Below, one piece after another: positions 1 through 11,414 of a DNA stretch of 64,000 nt. Made by a program: the position numbers and the translations under genes. Positions within the stretch are counted from its first letter, which is position 1. Each line of letters opens with the position of its first letter. This DNA is from Acanthococcus lagerstroemiae (Eukaryota > Arthropoda > Insecta > Hemiptera > Eriococcidae), in NCBI GenBank assembly GCA_031841125.1, contig CM063111.1:36344955-36408954 (forward strand). Direction: 5' to 3'. The notes under the pieces were generated by a model. The model worked only from the letters and a program-made list of their open reading frames with translations. It was not told the origin of the DNA and ran no database searches.

Positions 1-905
1 TCTAAAGCTTATGTGAAACTAGATAAAAAAGGGGAAACATTTAGTTAAGCAGGGAGACCCTCTCTCCCCCTCAATATCTTCAACAGCATTATTAAAGAAG
101 TTTTCAGAACATTGAATTATGAGGGGTTGGGACTAAAAAAGCAACGGGAAACTCCTCAATAATTTGCGTTTTGCAGACAATATCACATTAAAAAATGTTA
201 ACCTTACAGATTTGGTCAAATGGGGAATGAACTAAAAAGGCTGCAGGTGCCAGAGTTGGTCTAAGCCAATGCGTCTAAAACAAAACTAATGAAGAGAAAT
301 ATGTAGCGCCCATTAGGGTTGCTGATTTGGAATTGAAGAGGGTCAGAAAATACAAATATGTAGGTCAGATAGTCTCGTTCAAACAAGGGTCATCCAAAAA
401 ATTGAGAGCAAGAATAGTAAGTGCATGGAAGACTTTTTGGGCACTAAAAAAAGTGAAATCTTCCTGAAAGCAAAAATGAAAGTCTTAAAATGTATACATA
501 TAACTCCAGTGCTCTTCTATAGCTGCCAAACGTAGTCACTAACTAAGAAATAAGTGTTTCAGCTGAAGAGAACTCAATACGCTATGTTAAGTAGCACTCT
601 GAACACCAGGTGGAGGGACAGGGTCAGTTTGAGAGAAATAAAAAGTAAAACCAGTTTTCATAGTATTAGTCATACGATCAAAATGCTCAAGTTCAGTTAT
701 GGGGGACATATGCCGAGAGAAGGCCTAAACAAATGGAATCAAGAAGGAACAACCTGGATCCTATATGACAAAAAGAGGAAAAGAGGTAGACCGGCAAGCA
801 GATGGGTAGACGGTATTTTGCGATAAGTGGGCCTTCACTGATCTAATAATGCCTTGGGCAGAATCACGTGGAAAAAGCTGCAGATGCCTATGCCAATCGG
901 TCATT
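1..905 (+). mobile_element. LINE relic, 3' part of reverse transcriptase
   Basis: A broken reverse-transcriptase frame runs from the left window edge. A degenerate catalytic motif reads FADN near 170-185 in place of the usual Y/F-ADD. Near 480-545 a frame resembles the 'LLYGCQTWSLTKK' block of RTE/CR1-type elements, and 554-826 resembles the C-terminal block with RWRDRV and KRGRPASRWVD. Several stops and frameshifts show it is dead. The 5' part lies outside the window. The clade assignment rests on remembered family motifs. Confidence 0.75.
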
Positions 906-2249
906 TCATTTTCTTCTGTTTTTTTCATTTATTCCCATCAAAATATCAATTCTATTTTCTACAAATAGCATACAGGGCTGGAAAAAGTATACTTAATCTT
1001 CAAAAATTGAATACCCTACACCTGGGAGCGAATGGGAGGCATGCTACAAGCATATCCACCTCCTAAAATCCTAGAGACCCTAAGCGTGTGAGTAAATGGA
1101 AATCCAATTTTTCAACTTACGCTCACAATCAGGGGTTCAAAACGGAATTATTCCTTGTTAAACCCCTATCAGTATTTCCCTATTTATCATTTACTTCAAT
1201 TTTATCTTTCAATTTTGTCGATACTATTATTTTGTTATTTTCATTTCTAATTCTAGCGTCTCTCTGATCACTGATGTAATACTCGAAAGGGTAGTTTCCA
1301 GGACCAGAGGTGCGGTGTTTAGAGAGCCACTTTGGCACACGTGCATCGCCATACGCATTTCTAATTCTCAATTCAATTCAATTAGATTCATTGGCTCCTT
1401 GCCCACTGAGCCTAAGCTCGTTTTGGGTTCGGCATAATACGTTACAATAGCTATGATGAATTAATATACATGAAAATAAAAAAAAATAAAAAAAATATAT
1501 ATATATAAATAAAGAAAAAATGACATAAGAAAATAAAGTACATACTGCTATTTAGAATCTAAAGAAAGTGTGTATCCCGAGATGCTGAAACTCTGGCGCC
1601 TAGTATTGCACCGAAACAAAAATACAAGGAGGAGTAATGGAAAAAGGCCACAGTGGATGGGTTTCAGGGTTTCATTTCCAACATTATTTAGTGATTCCAT
1701 AGTGGGTTTTAAGGGGAGGGGGTAACTATGAAGCTATTTCTGGTCAAAAATAATACTTTTGAAAAAAAAATTATACTTAAAAATAGCACTTCTGATGAAA
1801 CTATTTGAGTATATGTGTAATCAGAACCCCTCCCCAACTCACACACTTCATTCTTGCATGTATATAGAACCAAAAATGAATAAACTAGCGGTCAAATAAA
1901 TCAGTTTTACTGCCCATTAATTTACTCTTCGAAATATCCATTAGTTTGCACCCTGGGGTACAAAATGTACAGCCTTCATCTTTCGTGGATACATCAATTT
2001 TAACGCCAAAAAAGGATTCAGCGACTCAAAAAAAAGAACCGACTACCTGCTTATGTGAACTTGAGATGTTGACTAAAGCTGGGGAAAATTAATGAAACAA
2101 AATGAAAATCTTCGAAAATTATCGCGAAGAAATACGAAAATTTTAACTGTTACGAATTCTTTATTTTACAGATCTAATCACTTGTACTCGAGTATGACTT
2201 GAATAATAAAAAAAAAAACTTTCAAATTAGGACGAGATCTTATTGTACT
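906..2249. other. Intergenic, no gene seen
   Basis: AT-rich sequence without a convincing coding frame. It contains an A/TA-rich simple repeat at about 1468-1520 and a short SINE-tail match at 1256-1305 (separate entry). Confidence 0.5.
1256..1305 (+). repeat. Diverged SINE tail fragment
   Basis: Resembles the 3' tail of the SINE at 63567-63797: both carry a GCGTCTC-like start, 'TGATGTAATACTCGAAAGGG' here against TGAAGTAATGCTCGAAAAGGG there, then TTCCAGG. No tRNA-like head is visible. Confidence 0.4.
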
Positions 2250-2790
2250 GACGTGTTGAGCAAGACACATGGTGTGGTGGGACGTATGATGATGCACGCA
2301 TGCCAAATTGGCCCCTGAGACACCGCTCCCCCGGCCCCGGAAACTCTACTGACCGAGGTTAGTGCTCCCAGCACTAAATTTCAGGTTCTCCACAGCCGGA
2401 CGCGCTTCCTCTTCACGCACCCCTCACCTCCTCGTCTTGGTACGCATGGCGACACAGGAAGGTGGCGGCGGCTGGGGACCCTTGCCGGGGGAAGCAAAAC
2501 ACTTGGATGTTGAACAAAAAATGGCCGTGGCTGCATAGTTATTCGTGGCTGTTCTAATTTTAGATAATCTGATCGAAACTGAATGCTTCAAGATCCCAGA
2601 TATGGATGGATAGTTATAAATATGTCCTATACAAGTTCGGTAAGAATTTCGCGAAAAAATTTACCGAAAATCTTCCCTCTTGAGTTGGACGACGAAGTTT
2701 TTAGCTATGCCACGGCGAAGTACAGAAGGACCAAAAGACACAAAGAGCCTATTGCTACTGAAAATGATCCAAACAAGAAGTTCTAAACAC
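2250..2790 (+). other. GC-rich patch followed by a possible pseudogene fragment
   Basis: Positions 2290-2500 are much richer in G+C and CpG than their surroundings. Downstream, a frame starting near 2563 after an AG preceded by a pyrimidine-rich run reads IETECFKIPDMDG and then stops. A second frame (ATG 2583 to 2786) carries LELDDEVFSYATAKY and ends at a stop. The two frames look like one coding segment split by an indel, but I do not recognise a family. Confidence 0.25.
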
Positions 2791-2942
2791 ACAGAATATT
2801 AGTTTGTTTTCCAGAACATCGTATATAGATGTTCCTCAAAAATGGTAGGTGATATAGACCCTGTCAGTTTTGCAGATTTCACTTCGGAAGTTTGAGGGGT
2901 CAATTGTTTTTTTTACCCCCGAGAATTTTGAATCCTCCAAGT

Positions 2943-3076
2943 CAGTAGCATAGCTAGCCTAGTGTTCGAGAGGGGGATCTGGTCTTGACCGGGAGGGTAT
3001 AGGGAGTGCTAAAATTAGAAAAACCCTATTTGATGAAATCGCAAGCGGGATCAAGGCCCTCCTGACTATGCTACTG
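2943..3076. mobile_element. hAT-like MITE, 134 bp
   Basis: Ends CAGTAGCATAG in inverted orientation (right end CTATGCTACTG), flanked by a perfect 8-bp direct repeat CTCCAAGT at 2935-2942 and 3077-3084. No coding capacity. The 8-bp duplication and CA...TG ends fit the hAT superfamily. Confidence 0.85.
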
Positions 3077-3084
3077 CTCCAAGT

Positions 3085-4340
3085 CTGGGCTTCTGAAATC
3101 TATTTTTATATTTCAGGTATACCTGACAATGTTGAAATTAGAAAATAAATAAATATAATAAGGAAAATTCTCTTTTTACAGAAAAAAGAAAGAAAAAACA
3201 CTGATATCAGATTTTTCTCGGCAACACGATTTTAGCCCCCCTAAAAATATATTTCTAATGCATTCAATGTATTTTTAAAATTTTTGGGGGCTAGGCCGAC
3301 TTTCTGCGGAGAAGCATAGACCCCAATTAGTAGCAATTTTCAGGAGTGTTTTGCTTCATGTAAAAATAACTGTATTTTTAGAATTTTAATTTTTCCATGG
3401 GAGGTTTACACCATTTTCCTATGAGAAGAGGGGTGCTAAATCAGTCTTCTGGAGGGGGCATCCCTGCAAAGTCCGCCCATGCGTATAATGTCAATGAGGG
3501 ATGAGGGGGAAAAAGATCAATCTAATGGACACTATTGTGGACTCTGTTTGAAATCTACAAGACATTCTTGTTGTCTAGTGTAGACTGTTTACAAAGGAAA
3601 GAAGAGGACGTTCTTGTCCAATAGATAGTTAACAAAGAATATTTATATGAAGTTTGAAACGAAACAAAGATCTATACACTCATATTCCTTGGACATAAAT
3701 TCATATTAACACTATCTCGGCGGACCACACGAACATATTATTTATTTTCAAGTCAATGTTCCGTGAATATATTCATGTCGGACGTCTACTTGAACACTTT
3801 AACCTCTATTATTGCATGGGAAATTATTTTATTAAAATAATTTCCATCTAATTGATACAAACATCGTACAAAAAAGGAAAGAATGTCCATATTCCTGTCC
3901 ACTTCCATAACCATGTGGACGGTGTTTCTTAGCTCTGTAAAATTTGTCAGCTCACATATTTCTGCTTCAAACTTAAACGTTTCTCAAAGTTAGAGTAACT
4001 AACTATAATATGCAATCTGAAATGCGGCTCAACTACCTTTTGCACTGACCCCCCCTCCCCAAGTATATATCTTATCAAAGTGAAAAGTCTTATTTTTTTC
4101 CTTACTGCAACTGTAATGACTCAAGTCGATTTTATGTTCAATTTTTAATTTTCAGAGGAGAAATGGAAAATATAGTTTAATTCTTACCAGGATCATTTCA
4201 CCTTGTCTCGCTCCTACATTTCTTCTGGAGCTCGAAATGTTGAATTCTTTTAGAGCCCGAACTGAATGAGATCGACAATTGAAAGTCTACCGACTACTCT
4301 CAGGGTTCATATGCACTTATTCCACCCAATTCAATTGATG
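3085..4340. other. Intergenic, nothing recognised
   Basis: AT-rich sequence with many stops in all frames; no complete element or gene could be delimited. Confidence 0.4.
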
Positions 4341-4343
4341 AAT

Positions 4344-4351
4344 TATAAAAA
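4344..4351 (+). promoter_or_regulatory. Possible TATA box
   Basis: TATAAAAA about 280 bp before the ATG at 4623. A start site would be expected near 4375; no strong initiator motif is visible there. Confidence 0.3.
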
Positions 4352-4622
4352 CCCCGATGCAGTCTACATCACGCTCTCTCGGACTTCAATCGATGTTCCT
4401 CGATATTACCACTTCCTGAAACCGGGCGCTAGATAGTTCGCTCGATTTGAAGTAGCAAGCCGTTAAATCTCACATTTGTTTCATTCAATCTATAACGAAC
4501 TGCAGGCCTTCTGTTCAATCAAATCGTCGGCTTTTTATTAAAACGAATTTTTATTTTATTTTTACGACTCATTGCACATCTGCCTGAAGATATAGTTAAA
4601 GGTTATCTGGATTTCACAGGAT

Positions 4623-5024
4623 ATGGAGAATGCAAAGTTTAGTTCGCTATTCTACAAAATTATCCCATTGGCCAAGTGTTATATTCTACAGAACAGGTAC
4701 TTTAGATTCAAATTTACTAATAAATGTATACGGTTATCCGATATTATACATCCGCAGAATAGTTCGAGCACAATTTCACGTCTTGGTATCATAAATTTTT
4801 CACTTCGTTCTCAGAGACGAAATAAGGGGAAGAAAGTGGGAAGACAATACTACGAAGCATTAAAAATATCTCGCAAGAATTTCAAAAACTTACACCGCTG
4901 GCACCGCAGTAGCTTCGAAAAACGTAGCACAGCAAGCTCGAACGAATCAGTGCGGAAGTTCGATTTTTACTTGATAAAGCATAACATTAATTATTTTCAA
5001 CGTGCTAAGACCATTGTAAACTGA
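4623..5024 (+). CDS. Candidate small basic protein, unrecognised
   Basis: A 133-codon frame opens with ATG in the context GGATATGG, 11 bases after a possible splice acceptor (TTTCACAG), and ends in TGA. The product is rich in Lys, Arg and Ser, for example GRQYYEALKISRKNFKNLHR near residues 73-92, with no signal peptide, membrane span or known motif. The surroundings lack obvious transposon sequence, which favours a real gene, and a TATA-like box lies upstream at 4344. No AATAAA follows within 150 bp. An open frame this long could still be chance in this window. Confidence 0.3.
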   Translation: MENAKFSSLFYKIIPLAKCYILQNRYFRFKFTNKCIRLSDIIHPQNSSSTISRLGIINFSLRSQRRNKGKKVGRQYYEALKISRKNFKNLHRWHRSSFEKRSTASSNESVRKFDFYLIKHNINYFQRAKTIVN

Positions 5025-5177
5025 AAGTCGTTCCAATCAAATTTGAAAAGCACACTCAACGGTCTACCGTACGCATGAGCTCAATGCGCATTGCTTTTCT
5101 CCGTTTTGCCGCCAAGCACATGTTTTCCTCAGTACCTCAGTTCTTCTTCAACGTAGACAACGTGTAACGTGTATACG

Positions 5178-5204
5178 TATAAAACGTACCTCACTCAGCT
5201 ATCA
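5178..5204 (+). promoter_or_regulatory. TATA box plus initiator-like sequence
   Basis: TATAAAA at 5178-5184 is followed by TCAGGA, whose A at 5204 lies 26 bp downstream, a normal TATA-initiator spacing. It sits about 180 bp before the ATG at 5388. Confidence 0.4.
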
Positions 5205-5387
5205 GGAACACGAGACAGGGCAGAAATAAGAAACTTATTCGTCACCTATTTTTTTGAATTTCGAGTGGAAAATTGCAATATTTCTATTTAGATGTCAGCT
5301 AACTAGACATCATTTCGATTCGAGACAAAAATTTTAATTCACAAGAAGTTCTCTAAGCTTTTAGGTATATAGAACGTCGAAACGGAC

Positions 5388-5627
5388 ATGCACGAGTTCC
5401 GGGAAGCATCGTACTCGTTCTGTAGTATAGGAGTAGTATTTTATATCGGGGATATGGGTTTTGGTTTTAGTTTGGATATACCACCAGGTTCTGTAGATCA
5501 TGCTATCAGAACTCTATGTGAGAGAGATAGTTTGAAAATGCAGACTCGGCAAAAAATTATTACACAAATAACGAAGAAGAAAAATGAAAAACTGAAAGAC
5601 TTTCATCTTTTGTCGATTGATGATTAA
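5388..5627 (+). CDS. Candidate 79-residue protein, unrecognised
   Basis: An ATG-started frame lies downstream of a TATA/initiator arrangement and ends in TAA. The product begins MHEFREASYSF, has a mildly hydrophobic first half (GVVFYIGDMGFGFSLDIPP) and a charged, Lys-rich C-terminus. No family is recognised. The first half has regular codon use with few runs, while the second half becomes AT-rich. It could be a short lineage-specific gene or a chance frame. Confidence 0.25.
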   Translation: MHEFREASYSFCSIGVVFYIGDMGFGFSLDIPPGSVDHAIRTLCERDSLKMQTRQKIITQITKKKNEKLKDFHLLSIDD

Positions 5628-5859
5628 AATACCAACTAAGTGACTGAAACCATACGAACATTTAATGCCGATTTGATGATACAAACATTTTCCAACCAAG
5701 CAAAAAAAAAGTCAACGATTTTTATATTTTGTCGACTGATGGCCCAAAATGCAGACCAAATGATGGAATTCCCCTTGCATGCAATGAATGATGGAACTTG
5801 TTCTTAGAGTATTGAAACCATTTTCTCGTCCTCGTGACATGTTCAGTCTTTTTCAAAGT

Positions 5860-6056
5860 CAGGGCCGTACAGAGGGATATTAATTTGGGGCGATAATCAG
5901 TTTTCCATAGCTGCTTCCGCGAAAAAAATTTCAAGATTCTCCAACTATCAAGCACAAAAAGAAAGACTTCTTAAGATGTTTGAATTTGCAAACCGAACAC
6001 CTGAAATTGCCAATTTGCCTAGGGGGTAAACCTGTGCCCCTATGATTACGTCCCTG
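5860..6056. mobile_element. hAT-like MITE, 197 bp
   Basis: Inverted ends CAGGGCCGTA and (complement) CAGGGACGTA, flanked by a perfect 8-bp duplication TTCAAAGT at 5852-5859 and 6057-6064. Confidence 0.88.
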
Positions 6057-6268
6057 TTCAAAGTTTTTCATTAAGTTTTCACATTTTTATTTCACTCTGT
6101 ACCAGTGTCATTTCTAATCTGTCGTCAGGTTTGGTCCATTTGAGAATTTTTCATCATTCAACCTCTTCCGAGATTGGTAACACGTAAAATAGTTTTCTTT
6201 AAAAGTTGCAAGCCAAATTAAAATATTGAAAGATACTACCCAATTTGTTTGAAAATGAAGGTGATGTC

Positions 6269-6558
6269 CAGGGCCGGCGCGAAGGACATCTTTTTAGGGA
6301 AAGGAGCGGGAGAGGTGAACACGAAAAATCCCGACTAAAACTTTACAAATTCCAGTTGCCAAGTAAAAAAGAATTTCTAATCTCCTGAGTCCCTGATTTT
6401 CCGAGGTTTTGGTAAATAAGGACTGAAATGTTAAAAACGTTCTCAATAACAGGTGAAGAAATAGTAGTCACGAGCTACTTAATTTTTCCGACCGAGTGCC
6501 AAACCGAGAGTCGGAATTTTCCGAATGAGGAGTCACCCCTCGCCTCACGCCGGACCTA
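6269..6558. mobile_element. hAT-like MITE, 290 bp
   Basis: Inverted ends CAGGGCCGGCG and (complement) TAGGTCCGGCG. Flanks GTGATGTC and GTAATATC match at 6 of 8 positions with two transitions, as expected of an old duplication. Confidence 0.65.
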
Positions 6559-7541
6559 GTAATATCAAGAACTGAGATCATTTTTGAATACTTTCAAAAT
6601 ACCTGTAAAATGATATTCATGACAGCCAGATTAAGTGCTCAGAAATCGAAAAAGTTGAAAAAATCGTCCTATCCAGATTCTCGCACAATGATCTCGATCC
6701 AAATAGAATCTAGATCGTTCGGAGAATACTACCTATCGTAATCCCTTAATACTTGAACATGCACCAGAAGCTAGAAGCCAAAAGGTATCCTTTTTGAATT
6801 GAAAGCCGGTAGCGGAAGCTGTTTTCAGAAAAGTGAGAAATTGGTATTTGGTAGTCAAACCAGAAACCGTATTTTATCGGCTGACTTCTTTCGTTCAGCT
6901 GCTTCTATGTATTAGCTTCCTGGTTGGCTATATCATCGGTTTCATTGTTTCGTTTTCTTCCAATACACAAAAAAAAAACCTGTTTTTAACTAGCTTTTTG
7001 ATGGGCTTTCGGCTTAACTTCCGATGGAGGCGAGCAGTGGATCGATAAGCCAGTAGTTAATGATCAGAATCTGATAACCAAAAGCTAATAGTCCCAATCC
7101 ATAACTGAACCAAAGCTAGTAGCCAAATAAAATTTTCCAAGGAAGCCAAAAAGGCTGTAGCTAAACCCCGGTTTCCACACAGTAAATTAGCCGGATTTAT
7201 TGGTCTCCGGTCCCGGTACTCAGAAAGCAGATGAGCTGTTAAATCGTAAACTTTAACCAAATAATATTATTGTTAACTGAAGGAAACATTTTTTTTTTTT
7301 TTTTTTAAATTATTAAATTATGAGTTTTGATTTTGAACGTTGACTAATACTTCTGAAAGTTAGAGGTAACTAAAATGTAAAATGTGCATTCTTATTTTAC
7401 CATTAGTTTTGTTTCTTGTATTCAATCAGTACATGAGTTCTGAAAATTTTACACTTGAACTAAAAGTTACTGAAATTAATGTACAGCTACGTACTATTTT
7501 TTGTAAATGTAAAACAATGTAACAGTAACTGATAACAATAT
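6559..7541. other. Intergenic, no gene seen
   Basis: AT-rich, with repeated 'AGCTAGTAGCC/AAGCCAAAAGG' words between 6760 and 7160 that suggest a decayed element, and a poly-T run near 7289-7306. No target duplication was found. Confidence 0.4.
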
Positions 7542-8313
7542 CGACACTGGACAATATTCTAATACCTACAGTTTTGCATTCATGAATACAGAATACCTAC
7601 GTATTATTCATTTTCCCATGAATACTCTGTATTCAGTATTCATCACAAATAATACAAAATACTTGAGTACCTAGTCAGTACTTGTGAATACTGAATACTG
7701 TAATATTCAGTAGGCATATGAATGCAATAGGTAACTCTATATTGCAAATACATGTACTATACATACAAGTCAATAAATTTTTTCAAAGCCTTACCAAAAT
7801 AGAAGCGATTGTCCCGGGTATAAGCGATTAAAGTGAAGAGCTGTGATGCAAGTTCATGCAAGCTGCCAGACTTCAAACGTTGTGTTCTTTCCCAAACGCG
7901 ATATTTTCCTATTATCTACACTCTCCTATTCAATTCGCAGGCAGAATAATAGACACTATGATGCACTTTGTAGGAATTTATATACTTCAGAAAGTCATAA
8001 TAACTGGACATGTCTCCTTTTTTCTTTTTGGTTTACTTTCTTAGCATTCTGTTACTCAAACCGTATATTAAATTTCGGTAAAAACACAGAATCAGTACCC
8101 TTCTTCTTCACTTTCTGAATACATGTACCTACTACCCTTCAGTATTCACTGTATGGCGTATATCTACATGTACAACTACATACGTATATATTCAGTTATT
8201 CAGAATCCATTGTATCTGAATACGCAATCATGTATTTAGTATTCGTGAATACTTTCCATGAATACTGCGTAGTATTCAGTATTCAAACACGTAGAAATTT
8301 GCCCAACACACTG
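7542..8313. mobile_element. hAT-like element, 772 bp
   Basis: A perfect 8-bp duplication AACAATAT (7534-7541 and 8314-8321) brackets ends CGACACTGGACAAT and, on the complement, CAGTGTGTTGGGCAAA. Both subterminal regions are packed with GAATACTG/CAGTATTC words, a likely array of transposase-binding repeats. The middle shows no transposase. Confidence 0.8.
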
Positions 8314-8371
8314 AACAATATAAATCGATGAAATAACACAACTGTATCCATAACTGTTAATATTATATGAT

Positions 8372-8500
8372 CAGGGGCGTAATTAGAACTTTTTTTTGGT
8401 GGGGGATGGAATTTGGGGGAAAAAAAGAAAACTTGGGCAGGGGTGAATGCTCGATTTGGTACTTTAGGGGCGGCTGGGCCCCCCCTTGGTTGCGCCCTTG
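8372..8500. mobile_element. hAT-like MITE, 129 bp
   Basis: Ends CAGGGGCGTAATTAG and (complement) CAAGGGCGCAACCAAG. Flanks TATATGAT and TGTACGAT match at 6 of 8 positions. G-rich interior. Confidence 0.7.
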
Positions 8501-9475
8501 TGTACGATCAAATAACGTAATCGTAACGATAATCATTCACCATATTCCTTCGGTTATGACAGCTCTGTTAGAAAGTGATCTCTATTTTTATTCAACTTAA
8601 ATCAGAAAGTTCGTATTTACAAGATCGGTTGCACGGATCAACGATTTCGTTTTAAATAATTGACAAAATCGAGATCGTACCGACTGCCAAGCACAAGCTA
8701 GACTACCATGTTGCTTATTTGGATTTTTATGCAAAATCAGATAGCAAAACACCTATGTGTATAGGTATAATATGCATTTATTTAGGTGGCACATGCATTT
8801 ATATTCCTGAAAACCCATATAATATGTAATAATATGCACAATGACACAGTGACAACATAGGTACCTATCATTTTAATGGGTTCGAAAAACTGCATTCAAA
8901 TTCGTTCTTCTCTTATCATAAAATCATAATTCATGAAAATAATTAGGTACCTGAACTTCATGATCGCATTGTCTTCGCTGTCGGGTTCGCGAACGTCAAA
9001 AATCAAGAAAGATTATTTTGCTGGAAAATACCAGAAAATACATAAAACAGAAAAGAACTATGAATATGAGCCAGCAAAACCACCATAAAAAATACGCACT
9101 CACATAAAAATTCGTTCCAAAATCCGCTTCCCAGTTCCCACTGTGATTCGTGTTTCGTGATATCGTGATTCGGATAATTGTAGCTTGCAGCTTTGCAGCC
9201 TGGACAGCCATATTGCCGTGTAACGGCGTAGTGGCGTGAGCTGGTGCAGCAGTGCTGCCAGTTGGGAAAATATGTCAAATTATCGTTCCGAGTTTGTGCA
9301 GTGTCGTATCTTGCGAGACTGATGATCTGTTCGAGGTTCGTGCTTTGTGCTTGGCTTTACGAACTACGAAGAGAAATCCAAAAATCCAATGAATGATTCA
9401 TGATTCATCTACCTACTCAGAATCAGCGAGCTCGCCATCATTCATTATAATTTTTCGTTGCTTTGTTTATATTCT
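8501..9475. other. Sequence upstream of gene A
   Basis: No convincing reading frame or element. It presumably includes the promoter region of gene A, but no clear TATA box was found at a fitting distance; TTTATATTC lies near 9465. Confidence 0.35.
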
Positions 9476-9619
9476 GTCAGATTGTAATTAGATCGCTTAG
9501 TATTCTAACGGCGTTACATTGTGAAAGAATGACTGCGAGTATAAGTATTTCCATCGAATATATCTAGTATCCGTGCATCCTGGTCATTAGGAAGCGAGAA
9601 CCGTCATTATTTTCATTTG
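9476..9619 (+). other. Gene A: inferred 5'UTR exon
   Basis: A strong donor, TTTG|GTAAGTATT, lies at 9620, and a matching acceptor, TTGAATTTCAG, ends at 10065, only 15 bases before the ATG of gene A. This predicts a 446-bp intron within the 5'UTR. The exon start is a guess placed at the initiator-like TCAGATTG near 9477. The exon itself lacks a long reading frame. Confidence 0.5.
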
Positions 9620-10080
9620 GTAAGTATTGCTAATTTTCCGAGTAAATTAGACCCTAATTTGGTGTTTTACTGGTGCCGTTACAAATAATACCACATCGCC
9701 GTGATTACCAAAATATCACAGTGTTTCTGCATTCACTTTGGTTACTTTATGACGCGTGCTTGCTACCAGAATCTAGCCACAAAGAATTGATAAGCCTTCT
9801 GACAGGTGTTATCTTGGATTTCAAAATACCGTATTATCTGTGTAACCAACTTTAAAACCGTGGAAATACATTATATTCGAGTAAGTCGCCCGATAAAGAT
9901 GTGTTTCTTCCCCGCGAGCAGTTCTTACCTTTGAAATGGCTCAGTAAAGTGTCAGTAATTAGTATGGACATATGCTTGTGCCCTCGGGCCAGTAGCGTAT
10001 TATTCGTTGTCTGATGATTCTTGAATTCAGTTTGACATTTTATCACGTTTGTACTTGAATTTCAGATCTGACTATTCGAA

Positions 10081-10500
10081 ATGCCGGCGATAGGTCCAGT
10101 ATATCAGCCAACCACCTATAATGTGGGCTACGAGCCGCAATCTGACTGGCCGCAGCAGTCGCGCCGTAATCGTTTCGCCAGATTCGTTGACTGGCTGAAG
10201 TCGGATGAATGCTGTCGAAAAATATTCATCGGATCATGTTGCGTTATAATTTCGTTCATTTTGATCGTAGTTTTAAATACAATTTATTCGTTAGTGTTCG
10301 GATATAGTCTAATCAAATGCGACGACCCGGTATTTACGGTCGTGTTATATATTTGCTTCATAATTGTCGGCATAGCGTGCGTAATCTCGCTGACGTTAAT
10401 ATATCTTCGGTTCATGCGGAATAAACGATTCTATTTTTGGCCGTTCGTCCGCAAAGAAGGTTTGGCCAGACAGATGAGCAGTCAGGGTAGGAACGGACAG
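10081..10500 (+). CDS. Gene A, first coding exon: two-pass membrane protein
   Basis: This exon encodes 140 residues starting MPAIGPVYQPTTYNVGYEPQ, with the ATG in the context CGAAATGCC. Residues 1-45 are polar and Tyr/Pro/Gln-rich. Two strongly hydrophobic spans follow at about 48-78 and 84-109, separated by a short loop with Cys80 and two Asp. A basic stretch after span 2 (RFMRNKRFYFWPFVRKEG, 110-127) suggests the C-terminus is cytosolic. The exon ends in phase 0 at the donor GGACAG|GTATCG. The frame stays open through the intron to 10554, but that extension is probably not used. I do not recognise the family; size and layout suggest a small plasma-membrane or vesicle protein. Base composition is more balanced than the flanking repeats, supporting coding. 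Confidence 0.8.
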
Positions 10501-10584
10501 GTATCGTATTTAAACTTGATCTTCACGGACTACTTGACTAATTGCCTTGTTTGACCGTTAACGTAATTAACGTGTATGTTTTAG

Positions 10585-10715
10585 GCGATGGTATTAAATC
10601 CATCGACCGATTTACTTGTGACTCCCGCGCAGTACGGTCCAGTGGTAGAGGCGCCACCCACGATGCACGAAGAAGATGAGACCAGGAATTTGATGGGCAA
10701 TGAAAACAAAGAAAT
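10585..10715 (+). CDS. Gene A, second coding exon: cytosolic tail
   Basis: The acceptor TATGTTTTAG ends at 10584, giving an 84-bp first coding intron. The exon continues in phase 0 with 43 codons beginning AMVLNPSTDLLVTPAQYGPV and ending GNENKE, plus two bases AT, then the consensus donor GTAAGTG. It is acidic and contains a YGPV sequence that fits a YxxΦ-type sorting signal and an ETRNLM stretch loosely like an acidic dileucine signal; both are inference. Reading past the donor gives one Met and a stop. Confidence 0.75.
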
Positions 10716-11230
10716 GTAAGTGTGTCATTAGTCGTAGTTGGAATTGGGTGAAGGAGAAACACGCGTGTGACGAATGGAGGATATTTGATGAGTTGCTGTT
10801 TGCTCGCATTTCGGTTCTTAAATGGCATTTCGTGTTCACTTAATCTGTCTGGTTCGAATGTCATACTATGTTGGAAAACCTGTTTCTCACGTTACTGACA
10901 TACGGCTGCCATTTGCAGCTTGAATAATTTGGCTTACTGTTGACGGCACATTGTTCATGAGTTCGGTGTGAGAAGAGGACTTGTGATTGTAAAAATTGAG
11001 GTACTTGGAGTTAGGAAAGCTTGCTTAGGAATACTGGGCGTTCTAATCGACCTCTTTTGCCAGTTTTAAAAGATGCTTCGGAAAATACGGTTGATTTAGT
11101 ATTGGGAAATTGTTTATTGTATTTAATGTAACCGCACGACATGTATCGGGGTCTAATATCGAGCATAGCAGATGCTGTATGCTAAACCTTATGGGTGAGT
11201 CACACTTGAGCAACTCGAGTATATCTAGCT

Positions 11231-11414
11231 CAGGGGTTCCCAACAAACAATTTTCAAGGACCCCTGAAAGAAGCGCTATAATTTCAAGGACCCCTTATGC
11301 ATATAATGCATTTAAATATACTTCAAATTTACTGAAACTGTGAAATTCCTGACGAATGAAACATTTTCGGATCAGCTAAGTCATCCTCCGCAGACCACTT
11401 GTTGGGAACCACTG
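11231..11414. mobile_element. hAT-like MITE, 184 bp
   Basis: Ends CAGGGGTTCCCAACAA and (complement) CAGTGGTTCCCAACAA, flanked by ATCTAGCT and ATCTAGCC (7 of 8 identical). Located in gene A intron 2. Confidence 0.88.
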
